From: Taibaiella koreensis
GTDB lineage: Bacteria; Bacteroidota; Bacteroidia; Chitinophagales; Chitinophagaceae
Direction of reading: 5' to 3'
Length of the DNA: 64,000 nt
Assembly: GCF_003545715.1 (NCBI RefSeq)
Contig: NZ_QVNU01000004.1
Coordinates: 310,001 to 374,000, forward strand
The notes under the pieces were generated by a model. The model did no database searches and was not told the DNA's origin. It saw nothing but the letters and a program-made list of their open reading frames with translations. This document shows, in pieces, positions 17,946-26,869 of this stretch. Each line of letters opens with the position of its first letter. Position 1 is the stretch's first letter. A program made the translations under genes and the position numbers.

Positions 17946-18821
17946 ATGAATTCGCTATCGGAGGTACATGCGGCTTTCGGCCTTCCGAAACCGCTGCATC
18001 CGCTCATTAGCATCGTTGACGGTATCAATAATGATATCGAAGTTACCTTCAGTTCCGATTCCCTTATAAGCAGCTTGTACAAGATTACTTATACGGACAA
18101 AACAAAAGGTAAGATCAAGTATGGCCAGGGTTACTACGACTTTGACGAAGGAGGATTGCTGTTCGCTGCGCCCAATCAGCTGATGGGTGGCAGCGAACAC
18201 AATGGTCCCTATTCCGGTTATAGCCTTTTCATTCATCCCGACTTCTTACTGGGTTATCCGCTGGCTAAAAAGATAAAACAATATGGCTTCTTCTCTTATG
18301 CCACTAATGAGGCCCTGCATTTGTCCGAAGCGGAGCGAAATACCATCATCACCATTTTGAAGGGTATAGAGGCGGAGCTATTACTACCTATCGACGATTT
18401 CAGCCAGGAAGTGCTGGTAACGCAAATAGCGCTTTTGCTCAACTACAGCAACCGCTATTACAAGCGCCAGTTCATTACCCGCAAAGCAGTCAATGCCGGC
18501 CTGCTGGAAAAGATGGAAGCCGTTCTGGACGATTATATCAGTAATGAAAAAGGCATTCCGACAGTTCAGTATCTGGCTGAGCAGCTTACCGTTTCCCCCA
18601 GCTATTTGAGCGATATGCTACGTATCCTGACCGGTGAGAATGCGCAGCACCATATACATGAAAAGCTGATTGAAAAGGCAAAGGAACAGTTGACGACTAC
18701 CGATCTGTCGGTTGCTGAAATTGCTTATAAATTAGGCTTTGAGCACGCCCAATCGCTTAGCAGGCTATTTAAGGTAAAGACCAATATTACTCCTGTCGCA
18801 TTCCGGGCATCGTTTAGCTAA
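17946..18821 (+). CDS. AraC-family transcriptional regulator
   Basis: A 291-residue regulator. The preferred ATG gives MNSLSEVHAAFGLPKPLHPL, the usual opening of this Bacteroidota subgroup; an in-frame ATG at 17925 would overlap the SDR stop. An N-terminal cupin-like ligand domain is followed by a double helix-turn-helix (VQYLAEQLTVSPSYLSDML and SVAEIAYKLGFEHAQSLSRL, ending FKVKTNITPVAFR). It probably controls the SDR gene it follows. Confidence 0.9.
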   Translation: MNSLSEVHAAFGLPKPLHPLISIVDGINNDIEVTFSSDSLISSLYKITYTDKTKGKIKYGQGYYDFDEGGLLFAAPNQLMGGSEHNGPYSGYSLFIHPDFLLGYPLAKKIKQYGFFSYATNEALHLSEAERNTIITILKGIEAELLLPIDDFSQEVLVTQIALLLNYSNRYYKRQFITRKAVNAGLLEKMEAVLDDYISNEKGIPTVQYLAEQLTVSPSYLSDMLRILTGENAQHHIHEKLIEKAKEQLTTTDLSVAEIAYKLGFEHAQSLSRLFKVKTNITPVAFRASFS

Positions 18822-18929
18822 AGAGAACATGGCCTTTTGAACTATAGCCTCATGCTCAAAAATCAATGCATATGGATTTTGTATTGCGATGAAAGAAATG
18901 CACCGCCGCCGCATGATGTTTGATTTTAT

Positions 18930-18937
18930 TAATTTTG
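18930..18937 (+). promoter_or_regulatory. TAnnTTTG box before the second AraC gene
   Basis: TAATTTTG is an exact -7 consensus, but it ends only 4 bases before the ATG at 18942. Either the transcript is leaderless or the true start is the in-frame ATG at 18981. Confidence 0.35.
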
Positions 18938-18941
18938 CCCT

Positions 18942-19805
18942 ATGGCATTTCAAACATTATCTGATATTCCGGGACTAGATATGGCCGATCTGCGGCTAAA
19001 AGGCTTTAAGGTTCATAAGTTGGCTGCATCGACAGATGTGCCCGTCCGGTCGGGCCGGCGTGACTTTTATAAAATGGGCCTGGTCAATGGCGACATGACG
19101 ATTGACTACGGAGGGCAATTGCTGGAGATAAAAGGAACAGTGCTTTTTTTTGTAAATCCCCAAGTGCCGCATGCTATTGTTCGCCGTGTGAAAAGGACAA
19201 GCGGCTATGCCTGTATGTTTACGGAAAGCTTTATCCATACCAGGGAATTGCGGGACTCGCCGCTCTTTAGTGTCGGCGACAATCCTGTGATCGTGCTCAA
19301 TAATGAACAAGCCGCCTTTATGGAAGGGATTTATCAAAAAATGGTATCTGCTTATTCCGGTGATTATCCCTACAAGGCAAACCTGATCAGAAGCTGCATC
19401 GAGCTCATTATTCATGAGGCTTTAAGGATACAGCCATCTCAAATGGCTTCACCTCACCGCAACGGAGCTACCAGGATGTATCATTTATTTGCGGACCTGC
19501 TCGAAAGGCAATTCCCCATTGAACGTAGCAGTGAGCCCCTAAAGCTGCGGACGGCACAAGGTTTTGCAGAGCAGCTTTCTGTTCATGTGAACTACCTCAA
19601 CCGCGCAGTAAAAGAGGTGACAGGCAAGCCTACTTCTGCACACATAGCAACACGTGTTGTGGCTGAAGCCAAAGCCCTGCTTCAGCATACCGACTGGAGC
19701 ATCGCCGATATTGCCTACGCGCTGGGCTTTGATTATCCCGCCTATTTCAACAACTATTTCAAACGGCTGACAGGCGCCACACCGAATTCTCTTCGAAAGG
19801 TTTGA
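18942..19805 (+). CDS. AraC-family transcriptional regulator
   Basis: A 287-residue AraC regulator with a cupin-like effector domain (YKMGLVNGDMTIDYGG, VLFFVNPQVPHA) and a C-terminal AraC HTH (AQGFAEQLSVHVNYLNRAVK and SIADIAYALGFDYPAYFNNY, then FKRLTGATPNSLRK). It precedes an NAD-dependent epimerase-type reductase by 82 bases, a regulator-plus-reductase module that parallels the SDR/AraC pair upstream. The start may be leaderless (see the -7 box). Confidence 0.9.
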   Translation: MAFQTLSDIPGLDMADLRLKGFKVHKLAASTDVPVRSGRRDFYKMGLVNGDMTIDYGGQLLEIKGTVLFFVNPQVPHAIVRRVKRTSGYACMFTESFIHTRELRDSPLFSVGDNPVIVLNNEQAAFMEGIYQKMVSAYSGDYPYKANLIRSCIELIIHEALRIQPSQMASPHRNGATRMYHLFADLLERQFPIERSSEPLKLRTAQGFAEQLSVHVNYLNRAVKEVTGKPTSAHIATRVVAEAKALLQHTDWSIADIAYALGFDYPAYFNNYFKRLTGATPNSLRKV

Positions 19806-19887
19806 AAATTATAACTATTGGTTTGATTACGCATCTGCTCTTTAAGATTTCAGGCGCAATTTTGCCTTATCAAATTAATAAAGACCT

Positions 19888-20748
19888 ATGAAGATTTTAG
19901 TAACAGGAGCTACAGGCAAAGTAGGCAGCAGATTTGTCCCACGTCTGTTAGCAAAAGGATATGATGTTTCCATACTGGTAAGAGATGCCTCCAAAGCATC
20001 TGAGCTGGCCGGGCTCGGCGCAAACATAATTACAGGTGATCTATATGATCCCGGCACCTTGCCGCCAGCGGTGGCGGGTATGGATGCAGTAGTGCATCTT
20101 GCGGCCCTTTTCCGGACTTTTACCGACAATGAAGGTATCGTTAAGACCAACCGGGAAGGTACTGTAGCGCTGGCAGAGGCAGCGCTGGCAGCAGGCGTTA
20201 AGCGATTTGTTTTTGCCAGTACAAGCAATGTTTACGGCTCCGGGTACCGGAGACCTGCCAGGGAAGATGAACAAGTAGACATCAACGATCCCAGGGCGTA
20301 TTCTTCCAGCAAGATTGCAGCAGAGCAGCAGCTGCTTTCGTTGCATAAAAGTAAAGGTTTCGACGTGCGCATCTTGCGACTAGCATTTGTATACGGGGAC
20401 AAGGACCCTCATATCGCAGAGATCATTCCGCTATTAAAGCAACTGAAACGGCATTCCGGATCCCGCATGCATATGGTACATCACCTGGATGTTACGCAGG
20501 CCTTGTTACTACTACTGAATACCAATGGGCTGGACGGAGAAATATTCAATGTCGCTGATGACGCCCCTATTACGCTCTATGAGCTGGCAGATTCTGTAGG
20601 AAAAGCGGCGGAAACCTTTGATGCCGAAGAGAGCGCCCTGAACGATCCGTTTGAAGGCATCCAGGATATTTCGAAACTCCGGCAAAAAACCGGTTTCAGG
20701 CCCATGGTACCGAGCTATTATGTGGCGCGCGATCTGGATATTTTATAA
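19888..20748 (+). CDS. NAD-dependent epimerase/dehydratase family protein
   Basis: A 286-residue extended SDR. N-terminal [10 protein letters not shown] nucleotide motif, ARDAS-like second strand ([11 protein letters not shown]), HLAALF, STSNVYG and the catalytic YSSSK. Extended SDRs act on nucleotide sugars, or reduce ketones and enals; the substrate here is unknown. It is probably controlled by the AraC regulator directly upstream and is closed by a strong terminator. Confidence 0.87.
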   Translation: MKILVTGATGKVGSRFVPRLLAKGYDVSILVRDASKASELAGLGANIITGDLYDPGTLPPAVAGMDAVVHLAALFRTFTDNEGIVKTNREGTVALAEAALAAGVKRFVFASTSNVYGSGYRRPAREDEQVDINDPRAYSSSKIAAEQQLLSLHKSKGFDVRILRLAFVYGDKDPHIAEIIPLLKQLKRHSGSRMHMVHHLDVTQALLLLLNTNGLDGEIFNVADDAPITLYELADSVGKAAETFDAEESALNDPFEGIQDISKLRQKTGFRPMVPSYYVARDLDIL

Positions 20749-20794
20749 GCTTCGGCCTGATAAGTAGTGTGAAAAGAAAACAATAACGCGTAAA

Positions 20795-20831
20795 ATATGC
20801 AAAACCCGCTCTAGGAGCGGGTTTTGCATAT
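20795..20831. terminator. Strong hairpin terminator
   Basis: A perfect 17-bp inverted repeat with a 3-nt loop (20795-20811/20815-20831). The 3' arm carries a GTTTTG stretch, and the mirrored arm would work on the other strand too. It closes the reductase gene 47 bases after its stop. Confidence 0.8.
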
Positions 20832-20870
20832 GGCATTCATGAGCGGAAATCCAGGTCAAAAATGCTAAAA

Positions 20871-21035
20871 ATGAGCTTAAAAAATGAATTAGCCTTAGTA
20901 ACCGGCGGCAGCAGTGGTATCAGATTGGCTACGACCAATTACCATGCTCTGCAAAAATACTATCAAATAAAAATCAAGGGAAGGGATGTCCGTGTTAGCT
21001 TCCGGGAGCCAGGAAGTTTGATCCGGATTGGATGA
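20871..21035 (+). pseudogene. 5' stub of a short-chain dehydrogenase
   Basis: A 54-codon frame. Its first 20 or so residues (MSLKNELALVTGGSSGI, then RLAT) are the nucleotide-binding start of an SDR, with the third Gly of GxxxGxG already lost to Arg. After that the sequence has no SDR features and stops inside an inverted copy of the tRNA-Arg 3' end. It is a remnant, probably cut by the rearrangement at the neighbouring tRNA. Confidence 0.6.
21019..21033 (-). repeat. Inverted copy of tRNA-Arg 3' end
   Basis: Fifteen bases that are the exact reverse complement of tRNA positions 21260-21274 (T-arm 3' strand plus acceptor stem). It lies 168 bases upstream of the tRNA, at the end of the SDR stub. 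Confidence 0.7.
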
Positions 21036-21200
21036 TCTACGATGAATTCATTGAGGCAGGTCTATAAATGCCTTTACTATGCCAGGAAGCCTTTCTTTCC
21101 ATCCTTGCTTGCTGGGCTGCTTGGAATAGTTGAATTCCGGAACTTTTGCCTGAAATTTGGTCTGCTCCGGTAATTTTATTAGTTTTGCGGCCGTCCAGAG

Positions 21201-21274
<74 letters not shown>

Positions 21275-21282
21275 CAAAGTAG

Positions 21283-21307
21283 AACAGGTTCGCAACGCGA
21301 GCCTGTT
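21283..21307 (+). terminator. Terminator after tRNA-Arg
   Basis: An 11-bp stem (21283-21293/21297-21307, one G-T pair) with a 3-nt loop, followed by TCTTTG. It starts 8 bases after the tRNA. Confidence 0.65.
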
Positions 21308-21335
21308 TCTTTGTGCCCTAAATCCGAACTAAAAT

Positions 21336-21845
21336 ATGAGAATAGCGATAATTGGTGCGCACTGTGCCGGTAAAACGACCTTGGCGGAAGAACTTCTGGA
21401 GCACCTTCCCGGTTATATATTGGAAATAGAACCCTATTATCAATTGGAAACATTGGGCTATGAGTTTTCAGCGATGCCTACTGCTGAAGATTTCATAGAA
21501 CAGTTTAATTATTCGACCAAACTACTCGCCAAAAACGAAAGCAATGTGCTATTCGACAGGTCTGTCATTGATATCCTGGCCTATATTCATGTTATCGATC
21601 CAGAGAGGAATATTCAATCACTATTTGAAACAGCTCAATCAGTAATGGCCGGTATCGACTTGCTCGTATTTGTGCCTATGGAGGAACCCGATCTGATACC
21701 TGGTTCTCAGACAAATCTTCCAAGATTTAGAAGTAAGGTGGATGATCTACTCCACAATTGGATATGGGATTTGGGTGTGGAGACCATTGAAGTCAAGGGG
21801 CCTTTATCGAAGCGCAGAGACCAGGTACTCATTAAAATTTCATGA
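21336..21845 (+). CDS. NadR/Ttd14-like AAA ATPase (nucleotide-binding kinase-like)
   Basis: A 169-residue P-loop protein. Walker A GAHCAGKTT (7-15) directly follows the first strand, and a LFDRS segment resembles the DR(S/T) motif of deoxynucleoside-kinase and NadR-type kinases (AAA_28-like). A conserved basic end (SKRRDQVL) is also seen. Its substrate is unknown; a nucleotide or NAD-related kinase is possible. The gene sits between the tRNA 3' end and a partial copy of it, looks more AT-rich than its neighbours, and may be part of an acquired segment. Confidence 0.7.
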   Translation: MRIAIIGAHCAGKTTLAEELLEHLPGYILEIEPYYQLETLGYEFSAMPTAEDFIEQFNYSTKLLAKNESNVLFDRSVIDILAYIHVIDPERNIQSLFETAQSVMAGIDLLVFVPMEEPDLIPGSQTNLPRFRSKVDDLLHNWIWDLGVETIEVKGPLSKRRDQVLIKIS

Positions 21846-21868
21846 TGCCACAAAAGATCATCGGAGAT

Positions 21869-21880
21869 AATCCAATCCGG
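21869..21880 (+). repeat. Direct copy of tRNA-Arg 3' end
   Basis: Twelve bases (aatccaatccgg) identical to 21259-21270 in the tRNA, and the match continues imperfectly (ttcaaaagt against atcacaaagt). With the tRNA it brackets a 0.6-kb segment holding only the ATPase gene, as an att-like scar would. Confidence 0.5.
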
Positions 21881-21996
21881 TTCAAAAGTACATTAAAACT
21901 CTCTCCAGGAACAGGTTTTTCTGTTAACGATTTTATCAATTTTAGCTCATAAGCAGCCATCTCGTTATTGTGAGTATTTTAGTATTTTTGCATGAA

Positions 21997-22653
21997 ATGT
22001 TGCCTAATGATACCAGAATCGAAATTGAAAATATCGTTGCGGGAATTATCCTTGAAGGGAGAACGGATCATTGCGCGACAATCAGGAATTCGCTTTGCAA
22101 CCGCTATGAAACAAGTAGAGTGGTTAAAGCAGCATTCGAAAGTAACGCAATCATTAAAAAAGAGCAGGCCGGCTTAATTGAAGCTTATTGTGACAAACAT
22201 AGCTTTTGGTTCAAAAATCTTCCCGGTGAAGATAGGTATCTTACACGCGGTGGAGAATCCAAAGTATATCTTGCCAATGATGACAAGCATGTTGTAAAGT
22301 TGAATGATGCCGTCTATTATGCTACCTGGCTTGAATATATCAATAGTATTCTGCTTCACAATATACTATTTACAAATACTTCTTACCGGCTACTGGGTTT
22401 TGTTAAACAAGACAACACATTGTTTGCAGTAGTTGAGCAGATGTTCATCGTTGCAGATGCCTTGGCTGAACTTGATGACATAAAGAAATTTCTGGAATTC
22501 AACGAATTCGCAAACATCCGTAGAAATGATTACGCAAATAAGCGCTTGGGACTAATTCTTGAAGATATGCATGATGAAAATGTCCTCGTAAGTTCAGAAA
22601 CGTTATTTTTTATCGATTCCGTGTTTTACACTGTTGCTCCTGAAAAAACCTAA
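21997..22653 (+). CDS. Polyvalent-protein-type kinase-like protein
   Basis: About 218 residues; a GTG at 21970 would add nine. It resembles the Ser/Thr/Tyr kinase domain found in phage and conjugative-element polyvalent proteins (PF18762-like): AIIKKEQ helix, GGESKVYLAND glycine-rich loop, VVKLND with the candidate ATP lysine, YYATWLEYINSILLHN, and the catalytic-end motifs LILEDMHDENVLV and LFFIDSVFY. The HDENV/FID pair would hold the catalytic and Mg-binding acids. Here it stands alone, not within a polyvalent protein. Role unknown. Family call from remembered motifs. Confidence 0.6.
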   Translation: MLPNDTRIEIENIVAGIILEGRTDHCATIRNSLCNRYETSRVVKAAFESNAIIKKEQAGLIEAYCDKHSFWFKNLPGEDRYLTRGGESKVYLANDDKHVVKLNDAVYYATWLEYINSILLHNILFTNTSYRLLGFVKQDNTLFAVVEQMFIVADALAELDDIKKFLEFNEFANIRRNDYANKRLGLILEDMHDENVLVSSETLFFIDSVFYTVAPEKT

Positions 22654-23011
22654 CAAGGCTCGGCCGGCAAAGTAATTCTCCTATTTATTCTCTGAAATAA
22701 AAAAGCTCTGAATTCAATCAAATCAACCATCGATAAGTTCGAACTCAGTCCAACCGCTTTCGCAAACAGCAGCAACCAAGACTGCTTTCTTTATTTTTAG
22801 GCGTTTCATTAGCATTATGGTGCACTAGTTTACCTTATTTTACACGTATAGCCGGGGCAAATAAGAGTTACCTACATTGCAAATTCCAGACACGCTTAAG
22901 TTCAATCCGATACGTAACAGCCTTCCATAGGAACCTTTTTCTAACTAACATGAGGACTTACTTTCATAAACGCCGCAATCCCTATTTTTACCGCCCATAC
23001 CGGCATTTTCC
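22654..23011. other. Intergenic region, no gene seen
   Basis: About 360 AT-rich bases between the kinase-like gene and the deaminase. I find no coding frame, repeat or RNA. A TATTTTTA close to the deaminase start may be a weak -7 box. Confidence 0.4.
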
Positions 23012-23473
23012 ATGAATCAAAAATCAGAAGACGAACAATTCATGCGCCGTTGCATCGTGCTCGGCCAAATGGCAAGGGAACAAGGCGACAGCCCCGTTGG
23101 CGCGCTGCTGGCTAAGGATGGCCGGATTGCCGCCGAGGGCATCGAAGCGGGCAGATCCCGGAAAGACATTACTTACCATGCCGAAATTGAGGCCATAAGG
23201 GCCTTGATACAGCAAACCGGCGACACAGATCTGTCGGGGTACACGCTGTACACCACGCACGAACCCTGTATTATGTGTTCCTATGTCATTCGCCACCATA
23301 AGATAGCGAGGATCGTTTGGGGTATTTCCACCGGCGCTATTGGCGGATATAGCTCCGACTATAAGCTGCTGAAAGATACAGTACTGGAAAAATGGGGCGC
23401 GCCACCGGAAATTGTAGCCGGCGTGCTGGAAGCAGACTGCCGGCTATTGCACCAGGAAAACAAATTGAAATGA
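23012..23473 (+). CDS. Cytidine/guanine deaminase-family protein
   Basis: A 153-residue zinc nucleoside/nucleobase deaminase. Catalytic His56-Ala-Glu58 in YHAEIEAI, and Cys86 and Cys89 in EPCIMCSYVI, complete the zinc site. Length and motif spacing fit the tRNA-adenosine/guanine deaminase group rather than short cytidine deaminases, but the absence of the TadA-specific tail makes a free-base substrate more likely. Its stop overlaps the start of the following lipoprotein gene (ATGA), so the two are translationally coupled. Confidence 0.82.
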   Translation: MNQKSEDEQFMRRCIVLGQMAREQGDSPVGALLAKDGRIAAEGIEAGRSRKDITYHAEIEAIRALIQQTGDTDLSGYTLYTTHEPCIMCSYVIRHHKIARIVWGISTGAIGGYSSDYKLLKDTVLEKWGAPPEIVAGVLEADCRLLHQENKLK

Positions 23474-23826
23474 ATCTGTACAAACGTTACCTGTCTGTCG
23501 CCCTGTTGGCCGCATTGCTATTACCGGTGGCCTGTAAATCTATATCCCGGTTCTCGCAGGGTCGTGTTATTGATGAAGAAGGCCGGCCGTTGACAGGCGT
23601 CAGGGTAAAAGAAATGCACGGTATGCCTTCGGCTACAACCGATCGCAATGGCTATTTCAGACTGGACAAAGCGCCGGACAGGATTGACGACCTGGTCTTC
23701 GAAAAAGAGGGCTATCGTAACGATACGATCCCTTCTGTGTTTACGCATTCGGGCGAAAGCATCGATTACAATTTCCAGGGCAAAGATACCACCGTTGTCA
23801 TTTTAAGAAAATCAATTGCTCCCTGA
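23470..23826 (+). CDS. Lipoprotein with carboxypeptidase-regulatory-like domain
   Basis: A 118-residue lipoprotein. The start is fixed by the ATGA overlap with the deaminase. The signal peptide ends in PVAC with lipidated Cys22, then one CarboxypepD_reg-like beta-sandwich: GRVIDEEGRPLTGVRVKE, a TDRNGYFRL turn, and an FEKEGYRNDTI strand. Such domains bind or present surface ligands. Its 3' end overlaps the convergent quinone reductase gene by 15 bases. Confidence 0.8.
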   Translation: MNLYKRYLSVALLAALLLPVACKSISRFSQGRVIDEEGRPLTGVRVKEMHGMPSATTDRNGYFRLDKAPDRIDDLVFEKEGYRNDTIPSVFTHSGESIDYNFQGKDTTVVILRKSIAP

Positions 23827-24366
23827 GCGCCCTTCAGAAAGGGCGGCTATAAAATCCAGGAATCCCGGCACGCTTTGCGCGATCCAGGCCGGCGAGCTAT
23901 TCCGTTCGATACCATAATAAGCGTGAAAGCCTTTATAGTCGGCCCTTATATAGGCAAAGGTCAGTTCGAAGGGCGCTGTCAGCTCTTTCAGGGTATAGCG
24001 GTATGCTCCCGAGGCCTGGTATTCTTCCTCGTCGATCCCCGCTGTAATGGCCAATGCCACCTTTTTCCCACTCATCCTGTAACCGCTCCCGCTGCCATAA
24101 GCCCAGCCATAGGTCAGCACCTCATCCAGCCATTGCTTGAGCAAGGGCGGACTGCTAAACCAGTAAAACGGGAATTGGAAAACAATATGATCGTGCGCTT
24201 CGATAAGGGCCTGCTCCCGGGCAACATCGATCTGCCCGCCGGGATAGGCCTCATATAAGCAATGCAGGGTATACCTGCCGGGGTCTTGTTCCAGTGCGTC
24301 TATCCATCTTTGGTTGATCTTCGAATCTGCTATCTTTGGATGTACGATAATGACCAGTGTTTTCAT
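23812..24366 (-). CDS. NAD(P)H quinone oxidoreductase (flavodoxin-2 fold)
   Basis: A 184-residue FMN/FAD-binding reductase of the MdaB/KefF/NQO family. The start at MKTLVIIVHP was chosen for the fold's first strand; the frame extends eight codons. Other motifs are SKINQRW, HIVFQFPFYWFSSPPLLKQW and the GSGSGYRMSGKK loop. It is divergent from the HxlR-type regulator at 24459, the classic regulator/quinone-reductase arrangement for electrophile or quinone stress. Confidence 0.85.
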   Translation of the reverse strand: MKTLVIIVHPKIADSKINQRWIDALEQDPGRYTLHCLYEAYPGGQIDVAREQALIEAHDHIVFQFPFYWFSSPPLLKQWLDEVLTYGWAYGSGSGYRMSGKKVALAITAGIDEEEYQASGAYRYTLKELTAPFELTFAYIRADYKGFHAYYGIERNSSPAWIAQSVPGFLDFIAALSEGRSGSN

Positions 24367-24387
24367 GTCTCTGCTGAATCTTTGCAG

Positions 24388-24395
24388 CAAAACTA
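24388..24395 (-). promoter_or_regulatory. -7 box of the quinone reductase gene
   Basis: On the minus strand this reads TAGTTTTG, an exact TAnnTTTG match, 21 bases upstream of the ATG at 24366. A TTG lies 23 bases further upstream. Confidence 0.5.
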
Positions 24396-24458
24396 CACCG
24401 CTGTATCAACACGGGCTTCAACACAACCCATTGTTCGGTACGATCAAAAATGTAAGTA

Positions 24459-24811
24459 ATGACCAGGATCAAAGAAACGTCGACCCATGCCGAAAACAAA
24501 AAGACACTGGCCGGCGAATGCCCCGAAGTATATGCTGCCAGTCTCATTGGCGGACAATGGACGCTGGCTATATGCTGCTATCTGATCAACGGCAGACAAC
24601 GGTTTGGAGCGCTACGGAAGCAGTTCCCGGGCATTACAGAGCGCATGCTCACGCTTCAGCTGCGCAAACTGGAGCAGCACGGCATCGTGCAGCGAACGCT
24701 ATATGCAGAAGTGCCGCCCATGTAGAATACGAGCTCACGCCCATCGGCTACCGCCTGCATACGGTGATCAAAGCGCTGGAACAATGGGGTAAGGAACATC
24801 AGGCGCTTTAA
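24459..24811 (+). pseudogene. HxlR-family regulator, frameshifted
   Basis: A MarR-like winged-helix regulator of the HxlR family broken by one frameshift. The first frame runs 24459-24725 (ECPEVYAASLIGGQWTL, then FGALRKQFPGITERMLTLQL and RKLEQHGIVQR) and stops right after LYAEVPPM. The natural continuation HVEYELTPIGYRLHTVIKAL, ending EQWGKEHQAL, is in the next frame up to 24811. Adding one C to the run at 24717-24719 restores a normal protein of about 117 residues. It is either a real loss of function or a base-call error. Its likely target is the divergent quinone reductase. Confidence 0.8.
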
Positions 24812-24917
24812 AGCAACGCCGCTAATGACCAGTAATAGTAGATAGGCCCGGATCGTAAAAAACATTGGCCGCTCAGGTAAGAGCAGCCAATGTCCTCTAT
24901 TCAATGAGCCCCTGTAA

Positions 24918-26753
24918 TTACTTCGCGACCTTATAACGGTATACTTGTCCTTGCGCCGTATATTCAACCGTATATATGCCTGCAGGCCATGTGGCGCCCG
25001 TTGCCAGCGTAATATCATTATATCCCTTTTGCAGGCTTACCGCTTGCTGTACCAACCGGCGGCCATCCACGCTGTAAAGCGCTACAGAACCCTCACCCTC
25101 GTTTGCCGACTGAACACGCAGGTGCAGCACATCTTTAAAGGGTACAGGATACAATACAACGCCTTCTTCGTGCTGCAGGCTTACCTGTCGTACAATGCTG
25201 TACTCGCTGCTACCATCGCGGTCAATTTGTTTCAGGCGGTAGTATAGCATGCCTGCAGGTTGCGCCATAGCATCGGCATCACGCATAGCATATTGATGTT
25301 GCTCCTTGCTGTCGCCGCTGCCCTTTACACTACCTATCGTTTGAAAATGTCTACCGTCGGTGCCGCGCTCGATCTCAAAGTGGTCGTTGTTGATCTCCAT
25401 AGAGGTAATCCAGGACAGCTGCACATCATTGCCCGAAGGACTGGCAACGAAGGAAGATAAGGTAACCGGCAAAGGCGCCTGGACCATGGTGTATACCGTA
25501 TCGACATTATTGGTGGTATCCTGGTCCTGGATGGAAGCCGAGCTGATGCGCACCGTATTGCGTATGGACTGACCGGCGGTAAGCCCATTGATTACGCCCC
25601 TGAGATGCAAGGTTACCTCAGCGTCTGCCGCAATGCTGGCCGTACCGCTCAGCACACCATTACTCACGGTAAGGTTGCTCACCGTATTGGCAGGGTTGCC
25701 ATAATTTTCGATAGTAATACCGGTATCCACGCTCAGGGTATATCCGGCGGGTAGCAGATCCCTTACCTGTATATCGTTCAGTGCTATAGTGGATCCGTTG
25801 CTCACGGTAATATCGTAGTTCAGACTATTGTGGCCCCCGTTCAGATTAATGTATTCAGGTCCCTGCTTGTCGACCGAAATATTGCCCGGTGTGGTGATGA
25901 TCAGGTTCCTGATCTCATGAAAATTATGCTGGGCGCCGGTGGCAGAGGCAAGTCCCAGCTTCAGCATGGCCGGTGGCAGGCTGGTCATGGTTACTGGTCC
26001 GAATAAAGTGGTAAAGGGATCAGAGGTATGCTTTTTCCATTTAACCGTTACCCGGTAAGTACCATTGTAAGGCTCCAGGCTGATCTGTACCCTGCGGTAA
26101 AACTGGCTGGCCGTAGGCCTTGTAGCCGTAGTGCTATTGTAATCGATGCCGCCATTATCGCCGGTACCACCGTCGTCTGTGATCACCTGGTTGCCCGAAA
26201 GGTAGGCATAGTTTGGCGCTGGACCTCTGAGCACAACAGCATTCTTAATGAAGCCGGGACCACCTACCCTGCCTTCGGTAGGATTGGAGTAATTGCCGAA
26301 TTCGTCAAGCCCCAGGCCCAGGTAACCTCCACTCAGGCCTGCTGCCTCCGTCCGCTTGGAGTAACCTAACGAACCGCCATAGCCACCGACCCGAAACGAG
26401 TCGGACTGGGTGGCATCAAAGAGGAAAAGAGAAATACCGTCGGCGCCGCTGCCATCGCCGGGGCGGCTCCAGGTAACGTATTCAAAGTCGACCAATACCC
26501 CCATGGCCGAAGGGAAGGCCTGCTGGATCACAGCATAGCCGGCCTGGTAATTGCTGTCGCTTGTAAGCCGCAGCCAGCCTTGTCCTTGCGGATCGCCGGC
26601 GCCGGAGGTAAGGCGGGCATTGCCGCCCAGCGTAATGCCGCTTGCGATGGTGTTGTTGCGAAAAGTTTCGTTGATATTGAACTGCGCTTGTGCGGTTTGA
26701 ACCAGGGAGAGACACAAGGCAATCCCGGTCATAGTGTAGGTTAACTTCTTCAT
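24918..26753 (-). CDS. Secreted L-type-lectin-like T9SS protein
   Basis: A 611-residue secreted protein. Signal peptide to about residue 23; an L-type lectin-like beta-sandwich (about 25-290, with FDFEYVTW-like core strand VLVDFEYVTWSRPGDG and DGISLFLFDA); a DUF11-type repeat (about 295-425, VRDLLPAGYT); an Fn3-like segment (LPVTLSSFVASPSGNDVQLS); and a C-terminal T9SS type A sorting domain (VVLYPVPFKDVLHLRV to the final YRYKVAK). It should be exported by T9SS and attached to the surface or released. The ligand is presumably a glycan (inference). It stands alone. Confidence 0.88.
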   Translation of the reverse strand: MKKLTYTMTGIALCLSLVQTAQAQFNINETFRNNTIASGITLGGNARLTSGAGDPQGQGWLRLTSDSNYQAGYAVIQQAFPSAMGVLVDFEYVTWSRPGDGSGADGISLFLFDATQSDSFRVGGYGGSLGYSKRTEAAGLSGGYLGLGLDEFGNYSNPTEGRVGGPGFIKNAVVLRGPAPNYAYLSGNQVITDDGGTGDNGGIDYNSTTATRPTASQFYRRVQISLEPYNGTYRVTVKWKKHTSDPFTTLFGPVTMTSLPPAMLKLGLASATGAQHNFHEIRNLIITTPGNISVDKQGPEYINLNGGHNSLNYDITVSNGSTIALNDIQVRDLLPAGYTLSVDTGITIENYGNPANTVSNLTVSNGVLSGTASIAADAEVTLHLRGVINGLTAGQSIRNTVRISSASIQDQDTTNNVDTVYTMVQAPLPVTLSSFVASPSGNDVQLSWITSMEINNDHFEIERGTDGRHFQTIGSVKGSGDSKEQHQYAMRDADAMAQPAGMLYYRLKQIDRDGSSEYSIVRQVSLQHEEGVVLYPVPFKDVLHLRVQSANEGEGSVALYSVDGRRLVQQAVSLQKGYNDITLATGATWPAGIYTVEYTAQGQVYRYKVAK

Positions 26754-26869
26754 GTTTTAAACTGTTTCTTTGTTTCGCAGTTCAAAACAAGTGCCACAAA
26801 ATGCAGGTAATCAAGTCAGGCTGATAATCCAAACGGAAAACGGATAAATCATAATTGATACGTGAGTTT

